DNA from: Spodoptera frugiperda
Lineage: Eukaryota > Arthropoda > Insecta > Lepidoptera > Noctuidae
DNA: 64,000 nt
NCBI RefSeq assembly: GCF_023101765.2
Contig: NC_064215.1
Coordinates: forward strand, 12,090,001-12,154,000
Direction of reading: 5' to 3'
Shown here: one piece after another, positions 1-11,600 of the stretch
Layout: each line of letters starts with the position of its first letter
Position numbering within the stretch: the stretch's first letter is position 1
Position numbers and translations under genes: made by a program
Notes under the pieces: generated by a model
Seen by the model: only the letters and a program-made list of their open reading frames with translations
Databases searched by the model: none
Told to the model about the DNA's origin: nothing

Positions 1-1100
1 TAAAATCCTGTACACCCACGCTTTAACTAAACGCTACTTGAAATTAAAAAAGCAATACTTTCGCATCAACCAACAATGACCCGACAGTGTACTTCAGCCT
101 TTATTTTTGTTACGCCCACGCGTGAAAGTGTACCATTTTATAAAACAATTGTTATCATATTTATTTTGTAAGTATTCATTAGATATGAACGTTGTGGAGG
201 GCTCTAGAGATGGGAAAGTTGGACGAGTGGCCGATTCGACACCGGCCTGTGTTTCGAGATCCACAAGTGTCCGTTGAAGATCGGGTGCGAGTAATAAGTG
301 CGATTCCCAGGCGCGATGACTGGACTCGACTGAGCTTCATACTGTAGCCATACTTTGGAATTCTATAGGACTTTTCAAAGCCATAATTGCGCCTACATGC
401 GTTTCAATGGTCTGTCCTGTCTCATACGAAATAGCTAAGCCAAAATACTCTCCACTATTAACCAATCCATATCATTTACTGAAAGTTTTTTGCACAGATA
501 TACTACTGTCAACATTACATGAAGCGGTTAAGAGAGAATACTAACTGCTAAGCATGCTAGCCATTTGAAATAGGTAATTATTTTCAGCTCTAACAAGTCA
601 CCTAGCAATGAAATGAAATAAATCTATTTTTGTAAATGGGCTACAAAAGAGCACATTACCACGTCAAAAATTATGATATAAAAAAAAATCTAGATTTGGT
701 CGGCAATAGCAATAGGTACCATTCAAGTATCCATTCAAATCATACACATTAAAAAAGAGTCCCAATAAAACACACACACTGGCCACCCTACCTCTCAAGT
801 TATGAGCCATTGTTGTTTTTGTCTCTACTCTAGCTTGTCTCTGCATTGTGAGATAATTTGTGATGTTACAACAATATTCGGACAGAGGACTCGACTCGAG
901 TACTTACGGTTACGGTAGGAACCATAAGAATACATTAACACTGTTTGTTGAATTGATTACTTCATGATTACGAAGTCTAAAGGGAAATTTTGAGTGTTTT
1001 TCCATTGACGAGATTTGTGAATCATCTTCTTTAATAGTGGTACTAGTGACAGAATTTTTTAAAACCATGTCAGATTTTAGCGACTTCAGTAAAGGCTCCA

Positions 1101-1245
1101 GTACCCTTATTATGAGTTTGTTTTACGTTGGACGAAAACGAAACTACAGCTCGTTCGGCGCCCTGATTGGCAGACGCGAATGAACCAACTAATGAGAGCG
1201 CCAAATAATCTCGTTAAACGTAAAGCAAACTCGTACTAAGGGTAC
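1101..1245. mobile_element. Short inverted-repeat element (MITE), copy 1
   Basis: The element opens with GTACCCTTATTATGAGTTTG and closes with CAAACTCGTACTAAGGGTAC, imperfect terminal inverted repeats of about 28 bp with no coding capacity. The inside contains GGCGCCCTGATTGGC and GAGAGCGCC. A related copy lies at 27368-27482. The GTAC ends are themselves palindromic, so the target duplication cannot be defined by eye. Confidence 0.75.
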
Positions 1246-1884
1246 AGCATTAATACACCACTGCGAGCTTTAGATAGCTTTGGAGAAATAATGATTAACC
1301 AAGACTTAGGTAACGCTACATTAGCACCATCTAGCGATAATATTTATTCTAAAATAAACAATAGAGCTCATTAAGCAAGGAACACAAACCTAACGGCACG
1401 TTAATTCAACAGCGATACGACCATAATTAAGAATAATTCAAAATATCCTGCAGACCGGACAAACTCAAACAATTATGTAATACAACCAAAAAACAAAGCA
1501 CTTGCGCTTGCGCACCGACCGCGTGCAAATATTGGCACAGATCTGTGAACATTATACGGTCAGCAGTGCCAAGTGGTTTATTATCTAATGATCCTAAAGG
1601 TCATAGGTACGGCTTCCTACAAAAACACAAGAATTTTGTAGTCTAAAGCGTTTTACAATATTTACTCAGATACGGTCCAAAAGAAATGTTGATGAGGTCT
1701 TTTTTGAGAATTATTCATAACTAGCTTATGACAGGGACTTCACCTGCGTTCTCGTGAGATATTTGCCTACGTGTTATTTCAGATCATATTCTACCTACGG
1801 TACTCCTATTCCAAATTTCACCCCAATCCTTAATGCCACTGTTATGTGCACCCACTTTTCACGATTTGTATTTATAAGTCCCTC

Positions 1885-1990
1885 TAATAGAGGCCTATTG
1901 CTGTATACGAGTACAATTCCAAACTACGTGCTACTACTAATAGAGGCCTATTGCTGTATACAGGCACAATTCCAAACTACGTGCTACTAC
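1885..1990. repeat. 53-bp tandem duplication, two copies
   Basis: Two adjacent 53-bp units (1885-1937 and 1938-1990) both begin TAATAGAGGCCTATTGCTG and end ACTACGTGCTACTAC. They differ at only a few positions near the middle. There is no sign of coding function. Confidence 0.9.
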
Positions 1991-2554
1991 TGAGAAAAAT
2001 TCTAAAAACCGAAAAAAGGCCCAGTAATATTTTGGCCTCGATTTTACCACCTGCGTAAATACAAGCACAAAAATAAGCTGATGCTGGTAATGGATCACCT
2101 ACCTCTGTTTGCAGGAATTTCTCACACTCCGACCTCCACTTAATAATTTCGCCCACACCCCTAGTTATCATGATATAGGTGTTAGCTCTAATGAAGATAA
2201 GCACTCAGACAGTGACGCATTTATAAACCTAATGTCTTTCAATTAACATGCTACTTACCTATACTAAGTACTTCGATAGGTTTTCTAGTAAATAGGATAC
2301 GAGTAATAAAACCAGTTACCAAATTGCGTCTTTATTATTTCAGTGGTAAGAGTGTTTTTCGTTAAAAGTTGTGACCACTAAAAAGCGACTGATCTGATGT
2401 GTATTTATTTTATAATGATAATGTTTGGTTTGGTAGCTACAGTAGCGATGATATGAATAAATATTATTATTCGCATTAACAACCCCTGACTGCCCGCTGA
2501 AGGATTATGAGCTCATAGTATGAGCTTGACTCCCATAATGGTTTACTACATACA

Positions 2555-2790
2555 TACAAACATACATGCATAAACTCACACCTGTCTCCTATGGGTTGAC
2601 AGAGAGAATAGAACGCCAATTGCTACGAATCTTACATACCTCTTTCGCTTCACCAACAGCCATGTCTTTTCATGCAAGCTCGTCGGCGGTACTTTTAATT
2701 TGGCCCTTATTTAATATATCGGCAATCTGCTCTCTATATGTCCGTCTAAGGCGCCCTCTATCCTCTAATGGTTTACTATAAACTCCATAC
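2555..2790. repeat. Degenerate lepidopteran interspersed repeat
   Basis: This stretch follows a short ACAT/ACATACAA microsatellite and contains CTCACACCTGTCTCCTATGG and TTGCTACGAATCTTACATA. It resembles repeats I know from moth genomes in which a 'CACGCCTGTCTCCCGT' core is followed by gene-poor filler. The family is not identified. A 71-residue open frame overlaps it but resembles no protein I know. Confidence 0.4.
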
Positions 2791-3639
2791 TTGACAGAGG
2801 GTGTAGAAATCGCAGTTATGATTTAGCTTTATCCACGAGCGTAACTGTAACGACTCGGACGATAGGAAGAAAAAGGTTGATGTCAAATATATTGTGTTAC
2901 TACAAGACTAACTAATAATACATAGGTAATATGATGACATTATTTAAATTACTACTAAGGATCTTAACCCCTACCATTAAGTATATGACATTTAACAGAA
3001 ACAGGCCATGGGTTAATGCGAGTACATAAGATAGCAAAACGTTGGCTATGTAATTACTAACATGTTACTAATCGTGTAACACTAATTAAGATGTTGAGCC
3101 TCCTTTGACAACGAGTGACCCGGGTCACTGATTAATCCACACAGTAATTAAAGGGTTACAGAAATTGAATGTTTTGACGGAAAGCTCTCTAGGTATTTTA
3201 GGTAACTTATAAACGAGTAAAGATGAGAATAAAAAATACAACAGAAAAGTTTTTGCTTTAACGAGTGAATTTAAATATTTGTTAAATAATAAAAAAGGAA
3301 ATTACGTTGTATTGCTAAGTAAACTTTAACGTTTAATTATTTTCAGTAATACTTTCAGTGTTATATCCTTTACTTAACAGCTGAAGACTTCATATTTAAC
3401 TACAAACTTTGGCTATAAACCTAACCTGTTAAATTCCCAAGCCTACCAACATTTTTATCGACATTTATTATTTATAAATGGATAATAAAGAATGCTTTAT
3501 CTTGGAACAGTAGAGTAGATGTGAAGAGCTTACATCGCCGAGTCACAGGTCAACCGCCCACACATAATACGCAATACAGAATAGACCACATGCCTAACGG
3601 AAAAATGGCGGCTATTTTTTATCTATGGAAATTACATAT

Positions 3640-3940
3640 TTTCACCGGTTACTTACATGGGAACTTCTGGACACATTTCGGTGATTGTGCGGAAGAGTCC
3701 CACCTAGTCCTTTCCACCATCGTACCACAAGACAATCGGCGAAGCTCCACCGCTTCATGGTCGATATCCCACCCAAGTTTCCTTGTGTGAACTGCTAAGG
3801 ACTGGAATTCTTTGCCAGAGTCTGTAATTCCTGAAAGTTATGATCTAGGTGTCGTCGTAGGCAGACGTGAAACCGAAACCGTGTTTTCTGTAGGACATAC
3901 GGCTTTTTAAGCTACTCTAGGTAGTCGCATATACATATAC
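3640..3940 (+). mobile_element. Decayed LINE fragment (C-terminal reverse transcriptase region)
   Basis: Reading across one stop at about 3788, the plus strand spells the motif DWNSLPESVIPESYDLG. This is typical of the last part of the ORF2 protein in insect non-LTR retrotransposons (the 'WNSLPxxVFP' segment). The frame is broken by stops, so this is a dead remnant. The clade cannot be assigned from so short a piece. Confidence 0.6.
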
Positions 3941-6115
3941 TTAAATAATAAAAATTGTGACATTGTCAACAAAAATAATTACCTACAAATGGGTACACGT
4001 ATTTAATAGAAGTGTCTTCGTAATTAAAGATTCAGGTTTAGCCTCCAATCAGCTTCTTAGCTTAATAGACATGTTATTGATTTAGGCAGATACGTGACCA
4101 CCTGTACGCTTTAATACGTGCCTACCTACCTGATTAGCACTGTGTATGAAATTAATCATAATACCGTAATATTTTCGCGACTCGCTGCCACGCTGGGCGC
4201 GGTTTTATAAATGATACTAATTACTTAATCACACGACATTTTGTGACCGAAATATGGATGACATTCTGCTTTTTTATTAACGTTGTCACTACCTTGATTT
4301 TTTCGTATTTTTATTAAGTAGGTAGGTAATTAACCTACCCACCGAACTTACAAAAGTAAAACTTTTGGTTACTATCGCAAACAGTTGTAGATAAGATACA
4401 AAATATTACCAATTAAGGTACCTATAATTTAGTGAAAATAATCAGGTACTTAGGTAACTTTAGCTAACACACAATATTGGCCTAACCTTCGTTAAAACTG
4501 CAATTCTCTCTGCCTATTTCTTAAACAAATTAACTGCTACGCAAACACTATAAATGCCAAGCCTATAATTTCTATTTATCCACCCAAACAGCCGAACAGC
4601 TACAACTTTCCTAACGCAATATCTTTATAGCTGAATAATTAGTGAGTTAATAAAGCAACGAGTTAATTTACATCACACCAACGTCTTATTAAAACTTAAC
4701 AAAGAGGAGAAACGTCAAGAAATCCGTGTTTAAACAAACATATGATCCAAGTACCGTATTAGCTCCACACTTCCTCAATTAACAGGTATACGGAGGCATG
4801 CTAGAATATAATTACAACTGCAGTAAACGTGCTCTGTAAACAACTAACACTCGTTTGGTTTGACGCACCAAACGTTTATAATAACATCTTCTAAGAAACC
4901 TTTAGGTGGTCGCAAACATTAGCTTTGTTTGAGCGCCAATTTGGACTGGCCGAGCATTCACACTGGCAAACATAACTCTATCAGTAAACCACTGTAAAAT
5001 AACCTTTTTTCCTATAAGCACAAGAGTTAAAGCTTTAGCAGAAGAAAGCAGTATTCATGCTCTTAAATTTTAATTGCGAAACACAGCGGACGCACACGTC
5101 TTGTGTATTCGCGAATGTGTTAATTCAAAGCAATGCAGTATGCTTTTAATATGCACTTATATGGCGTGCACATTCCTTCACACTGAGTTTGCTGATAAAA
5201 GGTAACTTTTGTTCGAGATACAAAGACATTTTGTGACTCAATGCAAACAGTGGATATGAGAAGTGCTGCTTTTATTTTTTATTCAGGCGCTCCGTTACAA
5301 AAGGAAAATCGTTTGTAAGCGTACAGAAAAAAAGGTAAAAACATTGTATTGTAAATCCAAATCATGTTATTTTTTTCGTTTTTCCTTGAGATATGATCTT
5401 AATTGGAGGTGTTGAATGCCGATAAGCTAACAACACGCAACGGCTTATAAAACGTCACACCCTTTGGCGTATAAGTACTGAAATAATAAGAGAATGAAAC
5501 AACGCTGTATTAAAACTTAATTATTTTTTATTATTCACTTACAACTAAAATTTATTCTAATTGAACTGTGAAGTATATTCACAAAAGATCTTGTTACCCG
5601 GCTGAGCGGTAAATGGCTTTATATCCAGTACTTCATTGAACAAATATGCTATTTACAAAACCAACACTATTACTAGACATTCTGGTTTCTTAGGTACACA
5701 GGATTGAACACATTATTATAAAACATGCAATTCATTCGAACAAGCGCTAAATAACAATGACAAGCCTATGATGCAATTTATTAAAGTCTCAACATCTAAT
5801 AAGCGAATAAACCCTTTCGCACACAACATAGTACCGTATCAGATGTTTATTGTCATTATGATAATCAATTGTCTTAAGAATACCATGATTTGTGTGCGAA
5901 AGCGCTAACAAATTGGGGCAATTGGAATCCTAAGGATAGAGGGAAAAATTTCACAACACCACAACAATCTTGAAATGTCTTGCTCCTCAACATGGAAATG
6001 AATCATTCGTTGAAATCGTCAGTCAGTGTTCAGGAGTCCAATTTCACCCGTATCTTAAGCTACACTGTCTGGATACAGCCATTTAGTACGATGTCAGCCG
6101 GGCATAGTCCACTTC

Positions 6116-7784
6116 TCATTTCGGTTTAGTTTCTTGGTCTGTTACGTATCGAATGTAGATAGTATCTTCTGGTTTCGGGTCCTCTATTTGTGTTTCATCA
6201 AGCTGGGAACAAGCAATGGCTAGTGCGGATCCATCGTGGGAGAAGCTTAGAGATGAGACGGCCGTGTTGTATCTATGGAATTGACACAGCCTCTTCTTGT
6301 TGAAACCGTCCCAGATGTTGACGTAACCATCTGAGCCGCCAGTTGCAAATGTATTGTACACAGAATGGAAGCTGATTGCATTCACTGGGTAGATTTTTTC
6401 TAGACCTGTAAGGAACAACATTTTTGATTTTATTACTATTTGAAAACTAGCTAGTTGTATGTTATTTACATCCTACCATAATATAAATGCGAAACTATGT
6501 ATTTGTTTGTTACTTACTTCACATAAAAACAGCTTAAAGGATTGAGATGAAATTAAGATTTAGATTGAAGAGATTCAATATTTACTTAAATACAAAATCG
6601 ATCCGCGAATAAAGAAATTTTAGACCGCGAATATGGGAATTGGGTCGCAATTTTTCAATCCGCGAATAGTGAAAACGCGAATCATACTGTACACAAAATC
6701 TCATAGGATTTCAGTAAGTAGGAGGAATATAAATCAATAATATTTACCGCCATCCTTGATCCGATGACACTTGAATGCATATTTCTTCTTTTGAACCTCA
6801 GGATTACTGTCCAGATACTCCACGGCTACCCTACCCTCAATGGAGCTCAGGACGTAACCCTGCTTGTTAGGGAACACTCGGATACACCTTGTCTGGTACT
6901 TAAGGGAGGATTCCCGTCTTTGGTTTACGTGTCCCATGTTCCTTACGTCCCATACAAAGATTTTGCGACCAGATGTGCCAACTACAAACTTCTCGCCCAC
7001 TATACTCATTGTGTATACCTGGAAGAAGGTTTATAAATAATTTAATACCTTGTTATTTTAACTTGCAAAAGATAAAATCAAACAACAGTAGAGAATTTAA
7101 TAGTTTTGCTACTGGAACTAAAATTATTTCTTTTCTTGTGTAAAACTTAAAACTTTTTCATTCAAATGAGGATATTATTTTATAACTTACCCTCTCATTT
7201 CCCTGGTTATAAGTTCCAACGCAGTTGGGCACACGGCTGTCCCACATTTTGACAGTGCCGTCCCAACTACCAGTGAGGACGGCATTCACTTCGGATGCAA
7301 ACTCCACACATCGGATTGCACCTTTATGTTCCCCCAGTATAGTTTCCATACTTGCATTCAAATCATACATTTTAAGAGTCTGATCTAACCCACCGCTGTA
7401 TGTATGAACAGCATCCTGGAATAAACAAACATAGTACCTATTATTCACTTGTAAAACCATTCCAATTACAATAATACCTGGAAACACGTAACTATCAGTG
7501 TTTTAATTAATTACAACTACTGTTTCGACACTACCTAGTAACCAAACTAATGAAAACAACTGAACACTTACCCGAAAACAGACGTCCAGGACGGGCAGTT
7601 CATGGTTGTATTTATGACGCTCCGTATTCGATGTGACATCGTACAGCCTCACAGAACAGTCCCATGAGGACACCAGCAAGAATTGATTGGATTTTGGAGC
7701 AAATTTAACGCTCGATATAGCATCGTCTGGTAAGCTCTTTAATTTAAACTCGGTGCGGGACTCCGCCACCCGCGTCACTGTCAT
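6116..7784 (-). CDS. Bub3: Mitotic checkpoint protein Bub3
   Basis: Four coding exons on the minus strand: 7784-7572, 7415-7191, 7018-6748 and 6405-6116, all with GT-AG introns and consistent phases, giving 332 aa (the family is about 326-330). The product is a seven-bladed WD40 propeller that binds Bub1 and BubR1 GLEBS motifs and docks them on phosphorylated Knl1 MELT repeats at kinetochores, driving the spindle assembly checkpoint. Diagnostic segments are SSVKFAPKSNQFLLVSSWDC, TGSWDGTVKMWD and YPVNAISFHSVYNTFATGG. A poly(A) signal on the minus strand lies near 5525-5540, giving a 3' UTR of about 0.6 kb. It shares a divergent promoter region with the BIG gene. The last intron holds repeat fragments. 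Confidence 0.95.
6476..6700. repeat. Repeat fragments in the last Bub3 intron
   Basis: The part at 6476-6560 (ATAATATAAATGCGAAAC, then TTTGTTTGTTACTTACT) resembles one end of the short element at 54508-54788. The part at about 6596-6695 carries three copies of CCGCGAATA plus one ACGCGAATCA within 100 bp and ends near CATACTGTAC. It resembles the ends of pogo/Tigger-type DNA transposons, but that assignment is weak. Confidence 0.4.
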
Positions 7785-8629
7785 TGTGGAAGCAATTTTG
7801 TTGGCTAATTTAGAATAACAAAATAAAATAAAAGGTGATCTTCTTTTATGAAGAATAACACTGTGTTAACGAAAATATAGCGGGTTAACCGCAAAGGACT
7901 CCTGCCGTCAGCGACAAAGCAGATTAAAAATGACAATTGACTACGAGTCTGCGAGTTGCTTTGTCAGTTTGACATTACACACAATATTCGAGGTAAAACT
8001 AAACGTGATGGAATCAAAAAATAAAATAAAACTTATTTAATTTAGTAACTGAGTTTATTAATTACATGGTAATTGACAAAACTACTTTTTTCTTTAAAAA
8101 ATCCTTAATTTTTTGTATTGATTGACTTTATCAAATTGTACAATACCTAAAAACTATGGAATGGATACCATTAAATATGAACGCATCAAAATAACAATAT
8201 ATTATCATTGAATATCATAACAAAATTACCTAAAAGACCCAAAGTAAATATTTCTTCTGATTTAATATTTTGTTTAAAAAAAGCCTTACCTTACCTTAAA
8301 AAGTATCAAATTGATTTTAATTAAAAACCTCATATAATTCTGTATTAGGCACAATAGTGATATTTATGAACGCAGCTTTATAATTGACATGTTTGTGATG
8401 AGGTGTGAATCGTAGAAAGAAATCTCCGTCTCGCAGAAATGATTTCACAAAAATCCATAGTTCCATAAAGTTTTGTGATGTTCTATTTGTGCTACATCAA
8501 TACGAGTACACAATAATACGATAACAATATAACAGTGCCTCATTAAGTAATATAAATGAATATAAAACCACCGTGCAACTAAGTCGGTTCCGAAAGGAAC
8601 GAATGGAGTGATCAACTTATGAAATAACG
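7785..8629. promoter_or_regulatory. Divergent promoter region, Bub3 / BIG
   Basis: These 845 bp separate the two start codons, so both promoters and both 5' UTRs must lie here. A TGACA/TGTCA cluster (TGACAATTGA at 7931, TTGTCAGTTTGACATT at 7961-7976) sits 150-190 bp upstream of the Bub3 start. I see no TATA box in a convincing place. Confidence 0.6.
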
Positions 8630-11600
8630 ATGCAAACCAACTTGAAAACTAAAGAAATGTTTATAGTCAGAGCTTTAGAAAAGATATTGGCTGATAAGGA
8701 CATAAAAAGGTCCTACCACAGCCAATTGAAAAAGTCGTGCGAAGTCGCTTTAGGTAAGACCTGCTGACATTTCCAGCTTTGGGATAACATAATATGTTCT
8801 ATATTTCATATAATACATGTATTTATCACCTGTCACTAATTAAGTTAGGATGTCCGATGCGATAGTTTTATTGTTATTGATAATTTATTAGATAGTGAAT
8901 GTATTGACCTTGGTTTTAAAAGTCGAAACCTACTTTACGTTATCATAGATTCTTGTGAAGTGTTTTCGTCACAGTATCGAGTCGAGGTAGGCAGTGGATC
9001 GAATGTCGGTGGTGTGTGTGAAACCAATAATGTGTATAATTTGTAGTTGACCCAGTATGCTTGTGTATAGTATAAAATATGAACAATGTTCACTAACAAA
9101 TACCTGTTACTAATGTTGGGTGAGCTTAAGTGTTGGTGTGAAGTCTTATAAGTACATACATTACATCATACCTACTTGTGATAACAACATACAACTATAA
9201 CAATATAGTTAAAATGTATCATGTATCGATTTGATTGTTCATTTCAAATGTTTACTACAACCAAAACTTATAATCTCAGTGTAGGCACCATAGGAATCCT
9301 AACGAAATCTAAAAATAGCAGATCAATACTAAAATAATATATAGTGTGTGTGTTAGAAATAACAATAGTACTTAAGTACTTATATCCTAGTTGCCTATTC
9401 TGTGTGCCATTCAATAACACACTTAGTATGCATTCACACTTCCTGTGTACTATGGTATTGTGCTACGGTAGGATTGTAAGTACTATATTATGTATATACA
9501 CACCAAACATGCATGGCTTCATTTATATTTTAAGTCTATAGCTAGTAGGAAACAGCGCCATTAAAATTTATGTTAATCGAGCTTATATAACAGTATACAT
9601 TGTATTGCAATTATTTGGTTCTTTAGTGCATTGTTTTATAGGAATATTGTTAGCAATTTTAGTGTTATATGCAATTTTATTATTGCTTATAATTACTAGT
9701 ATCATTGAAGAAATATGAAAGAAAAATTGTTACTGACACACACATACATAATAATTAATTAACCAGAGTATTTGTTTCAGTTTTCCTTTTGATTTTAAAT
9801 TTGATTATGTCTATTATTATGGACATTTCCGTATATTTCGTTTTCAATGTATAAAAACTCAACATTACAAAATATATCTCTGATTCAGTCATCAAGGAAA
9901 ATATAAATAAAATTTTCTTATATTTCTGAAACTTGAGAGATTTTTCCTAACATTTTCCTGTTAAGATAGCATCTCAGAGATAATACAGAATTGTATTCAG
10001 TACACACATTATTATAATCATATTTTCTTTCACTTGACTAAAAGATTAAAATGTTGAAAACTTTCCATATACTTTGAGGAAGCCAAACAAGTTTTGTTAT
10101 ATCTCCACACTGAAGTTAAACATATTAAGTTTTTTTATATTTTAACTTAAAATGTTGCTCTCTTACCTTTTCTATTTAATGCTAAAATACTTCAATCCAA
10201 TTACTCAATGCTTGCAACCTCAACGCTAACAAGGAGGTTGTATTGTCTATATATGGAGGCATGTTTTAGAGGTCAATATTGTGAAGGTCCTTTACATATT
10301 AATAATGCTCCAATATATTTATTCATCTGTGCTGTTTTATTCACTAACATAATTATTGTTATAATTTGTGTTGAAGTGAATATTTGAACAAACCATTTGC
10401 TTATCCTGTTACACATCTAAAATTATTATCAGTCAAAAAATTAGGGACATAGCCTGTTTCAGTTTCTGATAAGAACTTGTCAATAAATGTTTTTATTTTA
10501 ATCTGAATATTGTTATCGTTTTAGCTGTGTTACTTATTCAATAACTTTGTTTTTGTTTACAGAGGAAATCAAAACTGAATTGAAAAATGGAGGACAGCCT
10601 GAATCGTCAGAAAGTCCTACATCAGGGACTCTACCACTACCCAAAAATGATGCTTCAAACATTATTACTGCAGAGAAATATTTCTTGCCATTTGAATTGG
10701 CGTGCCAGAGTAAAGCATCCAGGATAGTTGTCACAGCTTTGGACTGCCTGCAAAAACTTATAGCTTATGGGCATCTCACTGGTAACATTCCAGACTCGAC
10801 AACTCCAAGGAAACTCCTAATTGACAGAATTGTGGAAACTATCTGCAGCTGTTTCACAGGACCACAAACAGATGAGGGAGTCCAACTGCAAATAATAAAA
10901 GCTCTACTAACAGTAATCACAAGTCAACATGTCGAAGTTCACGAAGGCACAGTACTCCTCGCTGTCAGAACATGTTACAACATCTACCTTGCGAGTAAAA
11001 ACCTCATCAATCAAACCACAGCGAGAGCAACCTTAACACAGATGCTTAACGTTATATTCACGAAAATGGAGAATCAGGCCCTAGAATCCGAAACGAATGA
11101 CAATGGTAATAACCATGCTGTAACAGAAATACCACACAAAATCCCTAATGGCAATGTTGTCTCTGAAGAAACACCTACCAATGGGAATGAAGAAGTAAAA
11201 GAAGGAGAAGAGACACCACACGAGGAAATCGATGAAGTATTAGAAGCTAAAATTATTGCTAAACAAATTGTAGATTCAGTTATAGATAATGCCATAAGTA
11301 TTGCGTCTAAAAAATCATCTGAAGAAGATGTGACTAATACACCTGATAACAATGAAAACCCGTCTGATTCACAAGATAGTGGGAGTGTGTCACAAGAAAG
11401 CAATGGACAGGTGCCGACCGAAAACACTATGACAAGGATACCATCACAAGAAAGTGTGGATGTTGCATCAGAAAATGACAACTCAGTAACAGCAAAATTC
11501 ACGCATGTGTTACAGAAGGACGCTTTCCTAGTATTTAGAGCTCTATGCAAACTTTCAATGAAGCCCCTACCTGAGGGAACTCCAGACCCTAAGTCACATG

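Larger units (their letters stand above)
1..5510. other. Gene-free left region with scattered repeat relics
   Basis: No open frame here shows a recognisable domain or a chain of spliceable exons. The contents I can name are a palindromic element (1101-1245), a 53-bp tandem duplication (1885-1990), a degenerate repeat (about 2555-2790) and a decayed LINE fragment (about 3640-3940), each listed separately. The remainder is AT-rich non-coding sequence. It could be intergenic DNA or the interior of a long intron of a gene lying outside the window. Confidence 0.6.

Noticed and set aside
1501..1560. NRF1-like motif GCGCTTGCGCA as a promoter
   Set aside because: There is no gene start near it; an isolated motif is not enough evidence.
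10547..10562. In-frame upstream extension of the large BIG exon as a start
   Set aside because: It begins with TTG, is a pyrimidine-rich intron end with an AG acceptor, and the exon at 8630-8753 joins in phase to give the family sequence CEVALEEIKTEL.
11074..11550. A 158-codon open frame antisense to BIG
   Set aside because: Antisense shadow of an acidic low-complexity coding region, with no domain and no promoter context.
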